Positions 21,531-33,599 of a stretch of DNA of 64,000 nucleotides are shown here, piece after piece. A model generated the notes under the pieces. The model was not told the origin of the DNA. It ran no database searches and worked only from the letters and a program-made list of their open reading frames with translations. How positions within the stretch are numbered: the stretch's first letter is position 1; each line of letters opens with the position of its first letter. The DNA lies in assembly GCA_019614645.1 (NCBI GenBank), contig JABWDB010000004.1, positions 2,976,001-3,040,000 of the forward strand, read 5' to 3'. This stretch comes from Stratiolaelaps scimitus (lineage: Eukaryota; Arthropoda; Arachnida; Mesostigmata; Laelapidae). A program made the position numbers and the translations under genes.

Positions 21531-22042
21531 TTTCCAGATATTAAGGTTGAGCCAACGAAGTATCCAGTATGATGCAGCCTGTCGACAGGTCGAAGATAGC
21601 CTCTGCTCGAGACTCTTAGGGGGTCCAAGATTCAGGGAATGTTGCATGTTGCTCGTCGTGAGGATGCTGATTATCTCTCGTGTTTCTGCATACACCCGCC
21701 CAGGAGTAGTCGTGTCCTTAGTCGTTATGCGTTGTTGGGTAATCTCACTTTGTCGCCGCCTTTCGGAAATTGCTTTGTCAAACACAGACCTTTGCCAACG
21801 AACGTGCACAGTCATCGCCCGCAATATACAGAATAGGCCCGACGTAATACGGCTGGGCCCATTGTCGCTATCCTGCACGGCCATCCGAAGGCTCCGCAAC
21901 AACCGTCCATTTTCAAAGATCACCGCGAAAGCGCTGCAACTCGTTTGGCATGAGCGCCTGCAGGCACTGAGGCCTTGCTTGCTAAGTGGGAACCTTTTCG
22001 TCGCAAGCTTTCTTTTAGCACCGTTGTTAAGCCCAAAACATC
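21531..22042. other. Overlapping ORFs on both strands, unassigned
   Basis: A 209-codon plus-strand frame (21,496-22,125) and a 138-codon minus-strand frame (21,923-21,507) overlap. Neither has a motif I recognise. The plus-strand frame runs into the left arm of the palindrome, so its 3' end is affected by that rearrangement. Confidence 0.25.
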
Positions 22043-22233
22043 ACCCGCTGATAGCGTGGACTCCCACGATCTGCAGTTTTAGTCAGGGAAGCATTTGTAG
22101 TATTTTATCGAACATCACACTATGAGCCCATAAGCCTTAGGCTTATGGGCTCATAGTGTGATGTTCGATAAAATACTACAAATGCTTCCCTGACTAAAAC
22201 TGCAGATCGTGGGAGTCCACGCTATCAGCGGGT
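22043..22233. repeat. Perfect 191-bp palindrome, 95-bp arms with 1-nt centre
   Basis: Positions 22,043-22,137 are the exact reverse complement of 22,139-22,233, with T at 22,138 as the centre. No mismatch was found in 95 pairs. Pairing stops at 22,042/22,234. The flanks are ATC (22,040-22,042) and ATC (22,234-22,236), a possible 3-bp duplication. The arm sequence is ordinary complex DNA rather than a microsatellite. It could be a hairpin-type miniature element, a recent fold-back duplication or an assembly artefact. Confidence 0.95.
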
Positions 22234-24399
22234 ATCATATACTCCTTGGTAGGTACTGCACTCACTGTCGATGTTCAACATCACAGGTCGCGTTGGCGCG
22301 AGAAGTAATCACCGCTTGATGCTATGTCTCGTCAACAATCGCCCTCAACTGTTCACTCTCACAGGTTTAGTGTCCGGACAAGCCCATCGTTAGCAATGTC
22401 ACCACTGGTGGATGTGCCGTGGAGAATAAAAACCACTAATTAACAACAAGCGTAGCAAATACACTTTCTCCAATTAGCATACTTTTCATAAGCATTTTCT
22501 CTACTGCGACCTGGCTTCGTGGAACACGCACGTTGCAAAGTGGTAAGCCAGCAGGCATGCACAAACATATTTCCACAGTCCAACGGCGTAATACTCGAGC
22601 CACAAAGTCTCCTAATGATGGTCTTCGCGAGGGCGCTCGCCAATGCAGCTATGCAAGGTCAGGCATAGACGGCACTCATTGCCTGTGCGCTGAAAATCCA
22701 ATCGATTGCTCTGAGAACGATTTGCGATAACGATAGGCACCTTTTTATTCATCTTTCGCCCCATTAGACGGAACACATAGTAAAAATGGCACAGTTTATT
22801 TTGACTAACAATTCCTTTTCTCGACCGAGACCGAAATGATTGGTATTGGATTATACGGTACAATACAAGTACAAGCTCTCTATTATTCAAATAAATGGTT
22901 TTCATTAGTTTACAGGTTTCGAGAGTAGTTTGCGAACGCAGCTGGCGTGGAACTGTACTGGAGAATAAATGACTGACTCGTTCTGGTCGGGCAATCTCAA
23001 GTGACACTCCGCTGGCGGAGGTTCGTTTCACGAGCAGCAAACATGTCGCTAGTCAAATGAAGATCACGGGGCCTCTTGTGGGCATTTAAGTCAGCTGCAT
23101 AAATCGGTGAGGGTCGGCATGCTTATGGTGTTACAGGGGATGTCACATCTCCTAGACACATGCGTTATGAATTTCAGTTTGATGTTTTACGGGGCGTTCA
23201 GCTATGTAGCATAGAAAAATCGTCTTGTAGATCCAGCTTTGCAGATTTGACTAACTCAATGATTTGGATGCTGGAGCCATGAGCCCTTATATCCTACGAA
23301 TTTTCCTCTTTAAATAGTTGTATCGGCGTATTCACCTATTGACGTATACTACGAACATGAAATCTAAAATAACATAAAACCATCTATTGAACAACGAACA
23401 TGTTTTCTTTTAAATGGAATCATAGTATTTCAGTTGTAAATTATTCTATTTTTTTTGTAAATATTATTTACTGAATCCCATATATCCCATGTTCAATAAG
23501 GCTAGATTTGATCTCGCTACGAATGTCTTAAATGAACTTCATCGTCGCGCAATAAGAGTGTCTTCCATTATTCGAAACTAAACTTAACTAGCTCAACATG
23601 TAAACCACTCCATTTCACCGTTTCATAGTTCAAGGCTAAACCGTGTCATACACGCTGGTGCATATCCCAGCATACTATTAGCATACGCCCTTCACCCTAT
23701 GGATTTCATCATAATAGATTCCCACGTTCATGTACAGAACACATCCGCACGTTATGCCCTACAACTCGGTCGTGCGTGTATCAATATAAGCCGGATACTT
23801 AATGAGCTCTCCCCACTCAACGTGGCGTGGACACCGATCATGTGAGATAGCTGAATCAAACTATCTTGCGAGTAAGGTTCCATGACGTTCGACGAGTACT
23901 CTCAAGCACTTGTTACTAGATCTCCCGGCCCAGGTGTAGCCAACCCACGGGCCCGACGGTGATACAGACGACGGCCATGGTGGATTTCAAGGCTGCTTTC
24001 ATCTTGCGTACGGTCGTCTTGTCGATTAGACGAGATTCGACCAGAGCGAGGCCAGTAAGATGTGCGCTCACCACTTCAGTCGTTGTAGTACAATGCTATA
24101 CGTTGACAGCTGGACCCGTCGCGTCTGCTGACGTCTTCGCTGACTGGTCCTAGCATATTGCACTCGTCACCGTCGCTCCTTAGCCGAATACGCCATTTGT
24201 TAAGTTTTGTTACATCAGCAGTGTAGTGCGCGAATGGCCGAATGTAGACTACGCATTAATGCCGGTCAATGATGGCTAATGATCATCACAATAGCAATAA
24301 TAATAATAATAGATTAAGTTGTAAGTGAGTGTTCGTTTCCTCTGTGCATCGACTGTTCATCTCCTCCCATAGCTATTTATAATAGATGCACACAAAAGC
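22234..24399. other. Intergenic DNA, nothing identified
   Basis: AT-rich, with a 142-codon minus-strand frame (23,040-22,612) lacking any known motif. An MVDFKAAF string near 23,978 is isolated and is not taken as an RT. Confidence 0.4.
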
Positions 24400-27300
24400 T
24401 GATGACACATCGTCGAAGCCAACGTCGCTAGTCCTCGTGGGGCCTGCCGCTCAGGCTGTTTGTGTCAATGTGTGCTCAGTGCCCGCCGTTGTACTCGGCT
24501 ATCCGGGTGCGCAGGACGCCGCAACGCTCGCCAGTTGAATATAAGGGGAGGGGGGGGGGGCCTTGCCAGTCAGCTAGATCGAAGGCTCTCTCTCTCTCTC
24601 TCGAGCGCGTGCGCGCGCGCGCCTCACACCGTTCGTCTCCCACTCGAAGCAGAACACACAGTCCCACTCGGGAACTGTTAAGTGACAACGAACTGTCAGA
24701 CAGTAACAGCGATTTTGCTTAGCGCCTTCTCCATCCGCCCATCTCCTTTCGAAGTGGCTGACTCCCGGCGGGCTCCCAGGTTTAACAAAGTATATAACCA
24801 GAGGGTAGCTTTCCCTCCCGAAAAAACAACATTCAGAGAGCGAAATGCGAGATCCTTTCATCGACGTCGACGTTTACTGAGCTGACATCACGAAACGAAA
24901 TGTTGGGCAAGTCTGTGCCACTTAGATCGGTAGGCCGCAAAAATCAAACATTTAGCAGAGCAACGGCTGGCAATGAACGTACTGGAATGCTTTCTGTGGA
25001 AATAACGTTCAAAAGCGACATTGGTAACCAACAACAACAACACAAAATATTCGAGTACAAATTTGTCCAACACTTTATTTCCAATCGTCAATCGGTTGAA
25101 TGACCTCTCCGCCAGCTAATCCTTATCAGCTAAAATTTGAAGAGTGGACATCGAATGGAGAATAAAAAGGCAGACGTTTCGTTAGTTAGGTTTTGAGATT
25201 CGGCTAGCGCCGGACGGAAATAAGTGCTACTATCGGCTTTAGTAATATATCGATAGATAGACAGATGGATTTATATTATACATAGGTATAGAAACAACCG
25301 ACCCGCGTCCTTGAGACCCCTCCCCAAGGCGATCCACCCCGCCGTTTTTCAATTGTTGCCCAGTTGAACGATTAGAAACGTGCGAATCTCCTCGCTTTCT
25401 CGACTCACGTTTATTTTTGGATTGTATTTCTCCATTATCTCGTTCGCTAGAGAAAGCAAACTGTATGGGCCCGAGGTTGTCGAACGTTGTTTGCCATTGG
25501 AGGTCCGCAAAAGCAATCCTCGGCTCGCTAACATAGGTGCGCCATGTAAGCGCTTGCAGGTGGCGAGGCTCGCCCGGCCCTCGCTGCACGACGCCATATC
25601 GACGAGAGAGAGAGAGAGAGCGAGAATGGAAGAGAGATATAGCAAGACAATGCGCTGTACTGTGGGAGGAATGGTGGCGGTCGGAGCCTTCGTTGTCTCC
25701 CCGTTTCGAATCGCGGACAGGACCATTCGAGCGGCATCAAGGTTACAATCGTCGTCGCGCACAAATCGGCCTACACGGCATCGATTTCGCGCCATGCTGT
25801 CTCATGCCGCCCTTAGCTATGTGGAGTGCCATCGTCGAGAGGCGGTCAGGCTGTTGGGCACGGTTGTTGTAGCCGATCTGGCCAAGGCGTCACCACGGGT
25901 GCGACGGTTGTCTGCTGATTCTCTCTGGTGAGCCAGCAAACCCCATTTGACTGCCCGACCGCCCCCCGACCCCCCCCCGGCTCCCATTGTCTAGCTTGGC
26001 GTCTGCAAGACTGCACTCTGCTGCCGGGGCTACGGGTTGCTGGCCACCAGCCTTCGGCTGGTCGGAGCTGGTGGTCATCGACGCCTCCGGGTCGAAGCTT
26101 GCCCATCCAGGCTTTGCCGTCTACACATATAGTAGACGCGTTCACCACACGCAACATAACCCACCGCAGAAAAGAGAAGATAGACGCACGCACATATACC
26201 ACCTACATTTCCACATGCCGCCGTAGACGATGCCCCCTGATGCTGCTAGCGGCGGTGGTGGTGGTTCGCTACTGCTGCCGCACCGTTCCGTATATGTACT
26301 TTCCGTAATCGGCCTGTAGACGTAGAGTCCCCCATAGCAGTGACCCATAGTAACGCAGATACACAATTGGGGGCGGTGTACAAGGCATGTACCCCTTGCA
26401 GCTTTAGCGACCGACGTAGTAGTGCTGCTACTAGACAGAGGTTCGAGGAGGGTTCCCTCATCGGGGCGGCGGCAGTTGCTGTCGTTTACTTGTTGATGTT
26501 CCTGCCGTCTCCCTGTGCTCAATGCCGCCGGTGAGAGCTATGCCCATCCACACAGACTAGGTGTACAGTACTCGCCCGGCAGCCATCGGGGGCGAATTTC
26601 GTCTCAACCTTCCACGAGCTAGCCTTGTGGGTTTCCGCAGCGCCCCGGTCTAACGAGCCGTATAAAGCAGGCCCAACGGCTTCGTCGATCGGTGGGCCAT
26701 CCCGCCAAAGGTTTCCACCGTCGGTAGTGATGCTGGCTAGCTGTGTGATAAACACAGAGAGAACAACAGCCATTGGCGGTTGAGCAGTAGATGGTTAACG
26801 TTCGGGCGGCATTTTCGTTGATTTCGTGGGAGGGGGACAAATCTTCCCTTTGTGGCCGTCGTCCTCGCGGAGCTCCCAGCCTCCCCCCGGGGGCGGGCTT
26901 CGAAGCGACGAGAGCGAAGATGACCCATCACACTATTTATAGTAGTATCACCCCTCTGTTTGCCTGCTCGTCTGCGCTACAATGCAGTGGCAATATGGAA
27001 GTTAGAATGTATGTCTCGTAGGTGTACATGACACGACTGTGAGCAAACGCGGTGATATCGTCTCGTAGCCTGTCGTCCTCCGGCAATATAGGATGCTAAT
27101 GACCGGAAAATATCGGCTTCGTTTCGCCCGCCAGACCCCCGCCTTGTCTAATATGTACGTTCGGGCCTCCCAACGCAAAAGCACACACACACACACTCTG
27201 AATGAAGAGCCATTTAAAGTTCAGCGCCGCTGGCAGGTGCTGTAACCGGATTCACCGTCAGATTCACCGTTCAAACGAACGCCGTCTACTACAGCGAATG

Positions 27301-28500
27301 CGTCAGGTAAGATCGCCACGAGACGAGCCTGGAGGGGTATATCAGTAATTATTCGATTTTGTGCAAGAGCTTGTATTCACTTGTTAAATGGGTCGTCCTC
27401 GTATCGTTGGTGGTACAGGCCATTGTCTACCTGCGGTGACGGGTGGGCACTTGATTTCTCTTTCGGCAGTCAATATTGGCTATTCCGCAAGACCCATCTC
27501 TCTGGAAGTAACTCGTCTAGCACGCGGTTTGAGTGGCCTGTCGAAACACCCCTGATGTAGGATAGCTTTTTCCTAGACAAACCCGTTTACTAACTGGGTT
27601 TCCCCTAAATTAACCTCAAATTAGTTGAAAGCAAAGCTGAATAGCTTAGCGCTAGCGTCCTTCAAGGGGCGACCTACCGTTAGCCTGGTAAGCTCTTGAA
27701 TATATAAGTGTAGTACGATGTGTTTTACGTTCCAATGATTTGCGTTCGAAAGCTATCAACGTTTTGTCGATGAACGAAATAGCTCCAAACGTCGTAATAT
27801 TATCCACGTGATTAGCAGTATTCACTTGTAGGGGTTTGCAACTACCGCTACTATTGCAATTCAGATAAGCCGACTATCTCCGGGTCGAGGTGACCCAATG
27901 ACGACACGAGACACGACCATAGCTCGCCGTCAAAACGCGGATATCGGTTCTAGCTATATCATCGCAGATCACTCAAGCTCGTCTTTGTCGCTAGTTCACT
28001 CTATGCATTAATCTCACGCTAGCCTGCGTTGTTCGCCAGTAAAAGGCGCTGTTGCCACCACAGCCGCTTCGCTTTGAAGTCATCGTCGGTTGCTTCGGCA
28101 AACGTCCCGTCCATCGGGGTTGTCCAGCCGGCCGGCTGCTCGCTGGAGGAATGTTGCGCCCGGGTACGCTCGCCCGAGCACCCAATGCTGAGAGAGCCCC
28201 CGCACTGTAGCTAGCGGCTACTGAGTAGTTTCCATGACAGCGTAGCAATGGGGACGGCAGCACAAGCAGCCGCCGCCGCCGAGGCCACCACAGCAGCAGC
28301 AGCAGCAACAACAGAAGCAACACTAGTAGCGGCAGCGCCGTGGGAGCGGCAACAGCAATGCCGTATTGGAGATGGCATTACCGACTTCCGTTCTGCGGAG
28401 ATGATGACAGCTTCCGCTAGTTACACGATGTGTGCTGCTGCCTGCCTGGCTGACTGACTGACTGACCAAGCTCATATCGCGGAAGATCGTACGACGTTTG
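24400..28500. promoter_or_regulatory. GC-rich, CpG-dense stretch with GAGA/CT runs; possible promoter or first-exon region
   Basis: Base composition shifts to GC-rich here, with a G11 run (24,550-24,560), CT (24,585-24,602), a GC-alternating run (24,609-24,622), GA (25,604-25,620), CA (27,181-27,196) and GCC/CAG repeats (28,265-28,320). Overlapping short frames occur on both strands, none with a recognisable domain. One minus-strand frame, 26,078-25,890, starts MTTSSDQPKAGGQQP and is rich in Gly, Ser and Gln, as in some first coding exons. It ends near a weak donor-like GTGACG. There is no support beyond composition. Confidence 0.25.
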
Positions 28501-30154
28501 CATCGAGAAAAAGCGAAACGAAGCGCCCTGATATACATATATATATATATATATATACGTACATACGTCACCACCAACTTTGTGCTGCTCCTTTGTTCTA
28601 CCAGTTCGACCAGTCGATTACCTGTCTACCTACCGCCAAATAGCTGAATACTACACAGTTAGCTATCGAGGCCCGGTTAGCTAGGTATTATTAACGCAAA
28701 TCGAGTCGTCATATACGCGTGGGGGTTATTATCATCACACACGTGTATGCAGCTGGGACTTGACAACACGAACTGACTGCGACATTGCCGCGTATAGATG
28801 GTTTCATGTATTTACATATATACAGTAGAAATCAACGGTGGCAACAGCACAAGCAGAAGCAGCAGCATATGGACAGCCGCTTGTGCTTATCTTAGGGAAG
28901 GCACATGGAGGAGAGACTCAGGGTGCACGCTACATAATGAATGCGAGGCTCTTTTTAGTTTTGGTCACTAACTAAGAACCGCAGTGGCATCAGCCGCCAG
29001 CCAAGCAACACTTGGCCTTCAGTGCTTCAATCGTATCTGGTGCGGGCGCTTTCCGTGCCCGCATACTCGTACAAATATTGATTGCAATCACTTGAGACGG
29101 TAGTATCGCAGAAAGCAACATACAGGCTGGTCTGCTGGTGGTTCATCCCATATACAAATTTGTTAGGGGTGCTACCCTTTTCTGCTATAGCTTTTTTGAA
29201 TGAGCAAATCCTTCCGACGTCGGGTCGTCAGATCGAGTACTTTCAGTTAGTGTAAAGTGAGCCTTGTGCCTATATCGTTGCGGTACTCTGCGCCAGTGCC
29301 TTCTATAAATATATATGTATATATAACGAAGTCGAAGAAATAAGAAGGTCGTTTATACTTACTTAACCAATTTAAATTGTTAAGAGAATAAAAAAACAAC
29401 GACGAACGGATTCGGTAAGATTCTGACTTTCAGCCCCACTCTCTTGATGAACACGGTTTGTCTGCGTGTTCTAACGAACAATCTATTCTAACGCATAATA
29501 ACGCACAATCTATATAAAACACACTTGTACTCAGGTAACGTTCGACCTCCCTCGATAAGATTCATAAACATGAGGCGCTCACTTGGGGAAGAGGTCTACA
29601 GTGAAAGCCATAACATCAGTTCCCCCGTAGAAACGCACGCGCACCTAGAACAAGCTGCTCTTGAGGTCTCCCAACTTCGATACGGGTACGACGACGTTTT
29701 TGATGGCTTGCGGCTGTTGCAGGTATTGCCGCATTTCGCTTAAAATCAACCCGCGTCGGAAGACAAAACCAGAAGGCGTATCGGCATTGTTACAAGCTGC
29801 GGTCCACTCTCCTCTTTCGGAATGGCCTCGTCCTCGACTCTCAATGTAAAGGCCGAAACGCTTGGTACAGGTTCCTTCGAAGATGCTATAGGAACAGAAA
29901 GAGAAAAAGTTGCTTGTTTTATCACATTTCAAAGTCGTTTTATGAATGGATGTTTTACGAAGCTTCCGTTAGTGTAACGGCACGGTTCGCCGGAGGGGTT
30001 AACGTATGTGGCTGCAATCGGGCTGCCTATTCGGGACCGAGTTCAGTGCCGGTGCCCTCCAATACCCATCTGACTAGGCATTGGCAGAGAAGAACGCGGA
30101 TTTCGGTTGTCATTCCTACCGAGGAAAAATGTCGTGCTTCCTTAGGTGGTCTAA
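28501..30154. other. Intergenic DNA, nothing identified
   Basis: TA run at 28,531-28,558, short CAG/CAA-type run near 28,840-28,870. Only short overlapping frames. Confidence 0.4.
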
Positions 30155-30320
30155 AAAAATAAATTTTCCGGGCTCACCCACAAGCAACATTTAACGTCCA
30201 CGGTACTGCTTTCGGCATTGCTCCATAAGACGGACCTCTTTAAAATGTAAATGTTGCAATGGTGGGAATCGAACCCGTGGTTTTTAGGTGATCTACCCAA
30301 GCTAGAATGATCGAACATAT
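30155..30320 (-). repeat. tRNA-derived SINE-like element
   Basis: On the minus strand this begins with a tRNA-like head (A-box-like TAGCTTGGGTAGA near 30,297, B-box GGGTTCGATTCCC near 30,265). A body follows containing AAGCAGTACCGTGGACGTTAAATGTT and ending in CCCGGAAAATTTATT. The body recurs at 17,286-17,370 in the same orientation, so it is a dispersed repeat. The head suggests RNA polymerase III transcription. It is not a functional tRNA because the acceptor and D arms do not fold. Confidence 0.65.
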
Positions 30321-32579
30321 GTATTATATTATTGCAGCAAGTATAGAGCAATGCGATATGTTGCCTTGTTTTTCCAATCTTGTTTCTGCTATAACTCAGT
30401 GACTTCATGGGTAGGGAATGAAAAATGCAGGGGTGCGCGATTGACTTGAGTTCCCCTCGGAACACGCACATTGTCATTTGAGATTGGTACCAGCAATAGC
30501 AGTCGTGAAGACTAACATGGCTGGTTGCTTATGGCGCATTATACACATATTGTGGCCTGTGATTATTTGGAGAAGCAACTCCGATGCGTGCCGTCTACTT
30601 ACTCTAGTACTGGCGTAGGCGACAGAATGATTCAGCAACATTTAAGCTCCCTACGATGGCTACGAAGAAAACAGAGCACAGAAGGTTTCTTTTTCCTCAA
30701 AACCAGAGCATTAGGTAGCACCTCACATCGGTGAGCCGGGAGAGGTCGGCAGTTAAAGGACGACGACGACGACACTCATTAGACCATCGTTTTAGTTAGG
30801 TGCCCTTTATACGACCTTCATCGTCAACGAATTACAGTCTTCCTTCAATTCCAGAGTCTCGGATGAAAGAGTAGGTGAGCCGTTGAATGTTTACGGGCGA
30901 ACGGTAGAGGAACCCCGTCCCTGATAGAGACGGGCTTTAACGCACCGATCTACTTGAGGGAATGGAAGTGGAATCACCCTTCGAGAGGACCATAATCCGG
31001 GATCATGTAGATAAGTAGATACGCAGTGCTGCTTCGACTCACAAGTCTACCCACGAGTGCCCCTCATGATGGAATACGTGAAGCGAAATATTCATGAGCG
31101 CGCTTGTCTAACACCAACTCAGATTTGGTTCAAGCAGCACCAATAAATGGCCTTTTTCTTTTGATATTCGCGGTGTCTGCAAATAAACCCCACCTCTGCA
31201 TCACGATGCTTAATACGAACGATGCCTATGGCATTCCTAGAATGGCTGTTTGGATTGGCTCGCCGGTGACGGTTTCAACGGACGACCTTAACTTCGAAGG
31301 CAATTCGGGGCAACTACCCCTGCAAACGGCATGAGTCAATACAGATCCTATTTTCGACAACGTTGCATACGGCCCGTGCAACCCGTGCAGCCTTAGCTGT
31401 TTGTTGTCTATTACGTATATTGTATATAGTATTATAGATCATATGATGACAGTTGTCCCAAGAGGGAAATGCGGACTGCATATCGTTGTTGGCACTGGAC
31501 CCGCTAGTAGTGCATACATACAAGCAGAAGGTGCCTGCGGAGGTGTCCTTTGCCTCTCCTCAAGGGCGTCAATACAGGAAGAGAGAGGAATCGAGTGAGA
31601 GAGAGAAAGAGAGAGATAGTACGTTGACATTAATGTATACAACGATGCGCCTACATCAGGAGCCCTAGCTGTTGCCATGCAGACGCGCTGAATCGCTCGT
31701 TAACAGTCGCATTGGTACGAATCTATATCCGACTGTTTCCTACAGACACGTGGGTTACAACTGAGCTCATTGAGGTAGGCTTCGAATGACCAGAGCTCAG
31801 ATATAATAGCCAAGTTGGGTGTCACCCGCAAATGGTTATCTTAAGTACGCTGTTGGGGGTAATTGTGTGACATGAATTAATTGCTAGTTTATCCGTTGAT
31901 ACGGCGTTTCGTGTGTTAATCCAACTTGATCAGATAAGGCTGAAAAAGCACGCAATTAGCCGAACTCGCAAAGAGAGACGCACTGGGCGCTAAAGAGGCT
32001 GTGACGTTTGACGCTGCAACGCTTCTCTTCGCATTCGATGCCTATGACATCGTACATCAATACAACAGTATGCCATATGAAAAACCACCACCACTGTTTG
32101 CACATTTGAATTTAAGCATTCGTCTTTTGAAGTGATTCGAAAAGCAATTTCGTGGATGTTAAACGTTGGCTGAGAATCAGCCCGGAAAGAAATCAAATGT
32201 CGTGAATTACTGTGCAGAAGGTTTGGTCACCCTGCCGAAGTTTATCAGCCTACTCTCACGGCGATGTTCCGTTGTGCTACATGAGCTTTACTTTCAAAAG
32301 GTGCAATGGAATCGTCTACCATTTACGTGAAACCTGAAATGGTAAGGGAATCTCACATATTATTCTTTCACGAATCTCAACGATTTTATAGAAACAAAGC
32401 ACCACATACTATCCTCCGACACAAATGGCTAAATTCATTGTTTTTCTAAAATTCAATGTTGTCCCTACTGTGACTATGTCTCCACCCTATCTGTACGCAA
32501 AAGGACAGCACTGCGCATGAGCTCATTGTTTCAACTTTGGAGATTACGGGCGCTGCTGCTCCTGCTGAATCTAAGCTAA
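30321..32579. other. Intergenic DNA, nothing identified
   Basis: (GAC)n near 30,758-30,774, GA-rich run near 31,590-31,618. No frame above about 110 codons and no motif. Confidence 0.4.
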
Positions 32580-32995
32580 ATCAGTTCTAACCTAATCAGC
32601 TTTAACCCGAGCTATAATTCCGCTTACCAGTTAGTCTGTATCACTAATCACTTTCGTTTGCTACAGTTATCATCTTTGTGTTGTTATCGTAATTATCGCG
32701 TTGCAGTTCCCCCATAAGCTTATTTCAATTAATAAACTGTATTGTTCCAGTCATTTGGCTACCTTAATGCTGTTACCCCCTACCCTGCTTCAGTTATTCG
32801 ATTACATTGTTCCGTTATCTAATTACCATGACTTAGTTACTCCACAACCGTGTTCTAGTCGTTCCGTTGCAGCGGTTGTCATATTCCCCTCCGCGTTCAG
32901 CATCCAGTCCTTGTGTTGCGATTAACCCATTACCTTACAACCGTTAGCCTATTACACTGTTTTAGTTACCCTGTTTCGCCGATGCGGTCATTCCG
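32580..32995. repeat. Degenerate tandem array, period about 21-22 bp
   Basis: The motif (C/T)AGTT or (C/T)CGTT followed by A-T-T/C recurs at about 32,664, 32,704, 32,748, 32,770, 32,791, 32,812, 32,834, 32,856, 32,942, 32,963 and 32,986. Spacings are 19-23 bp or twice that. Each repeat loosely follows TGTTCCAGTTATTCGATTAC. The array is pyrimidine-biased on the + strand. The units are too diverged to be a recent microsatellite, so this looks like an old minisatellite. Confidence 0.6.
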
Positions 32996-33599
32996 TGATC
33001 TCAAGACAAAAAAATTACCCTTAATTCATAGTCGGACAAAGGTGAGACCATCTGCATTGAATTTGAAAAAATGTGCAACTTTCACAATTGAAAATTTCTC
33101 CGAAATGTTGACGCATGCAAACCTTCTTCACGCCTCAAATGTTCTCGAGTCGATTACTTTGAGCTACATTTCTAATCTCGTCAGCGGCCGAAATTAACCA
33201 CCATGTGTTCACCTCCTTGCCCCACAATGACGTGTCCCTTTGTTGACATCACTTAGAAGAGCTCGTCGACGTACCTGCAACTTTCTACTGCTACCCCCAC
33301 CGCTACGCCGCTTAGTCTATTCTTTAAGCTAGACAGCCGTCGGAAGACCTTTTGTCACCGTAGGTGTTCCAGTTTTCGGCCCCGATCAAACCTTTCTCAA
33401 AGGCTGACAATAGCAGTCTTCAACGATGCGCATGTTAATGGCTTTCAGGATCAGTTGAGCTGAATGGCCCCTGTTGCGTCTTCGATAGTTGCAATTGTCC
33501 TACGCAGTTGTAAGACTAGATCCATAAGAAACAAACAAACGAACGTCTGCAAGTTTGCTTTTACTTCGTCGACAGCTTCTACGCATTACCGCATTCACT

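Noticed and set aside
21496..22125. 209-codon plus-strand frame as a gene
   Set aside because: No motif, overlapping antisense frames, and the end lies in a palindrome arm, so its length is partly due to that rearrangement.
23959..24153. MVDFKAAF as RT motif A
   Set aside because: No other RT motif could be found on either side in any frame.
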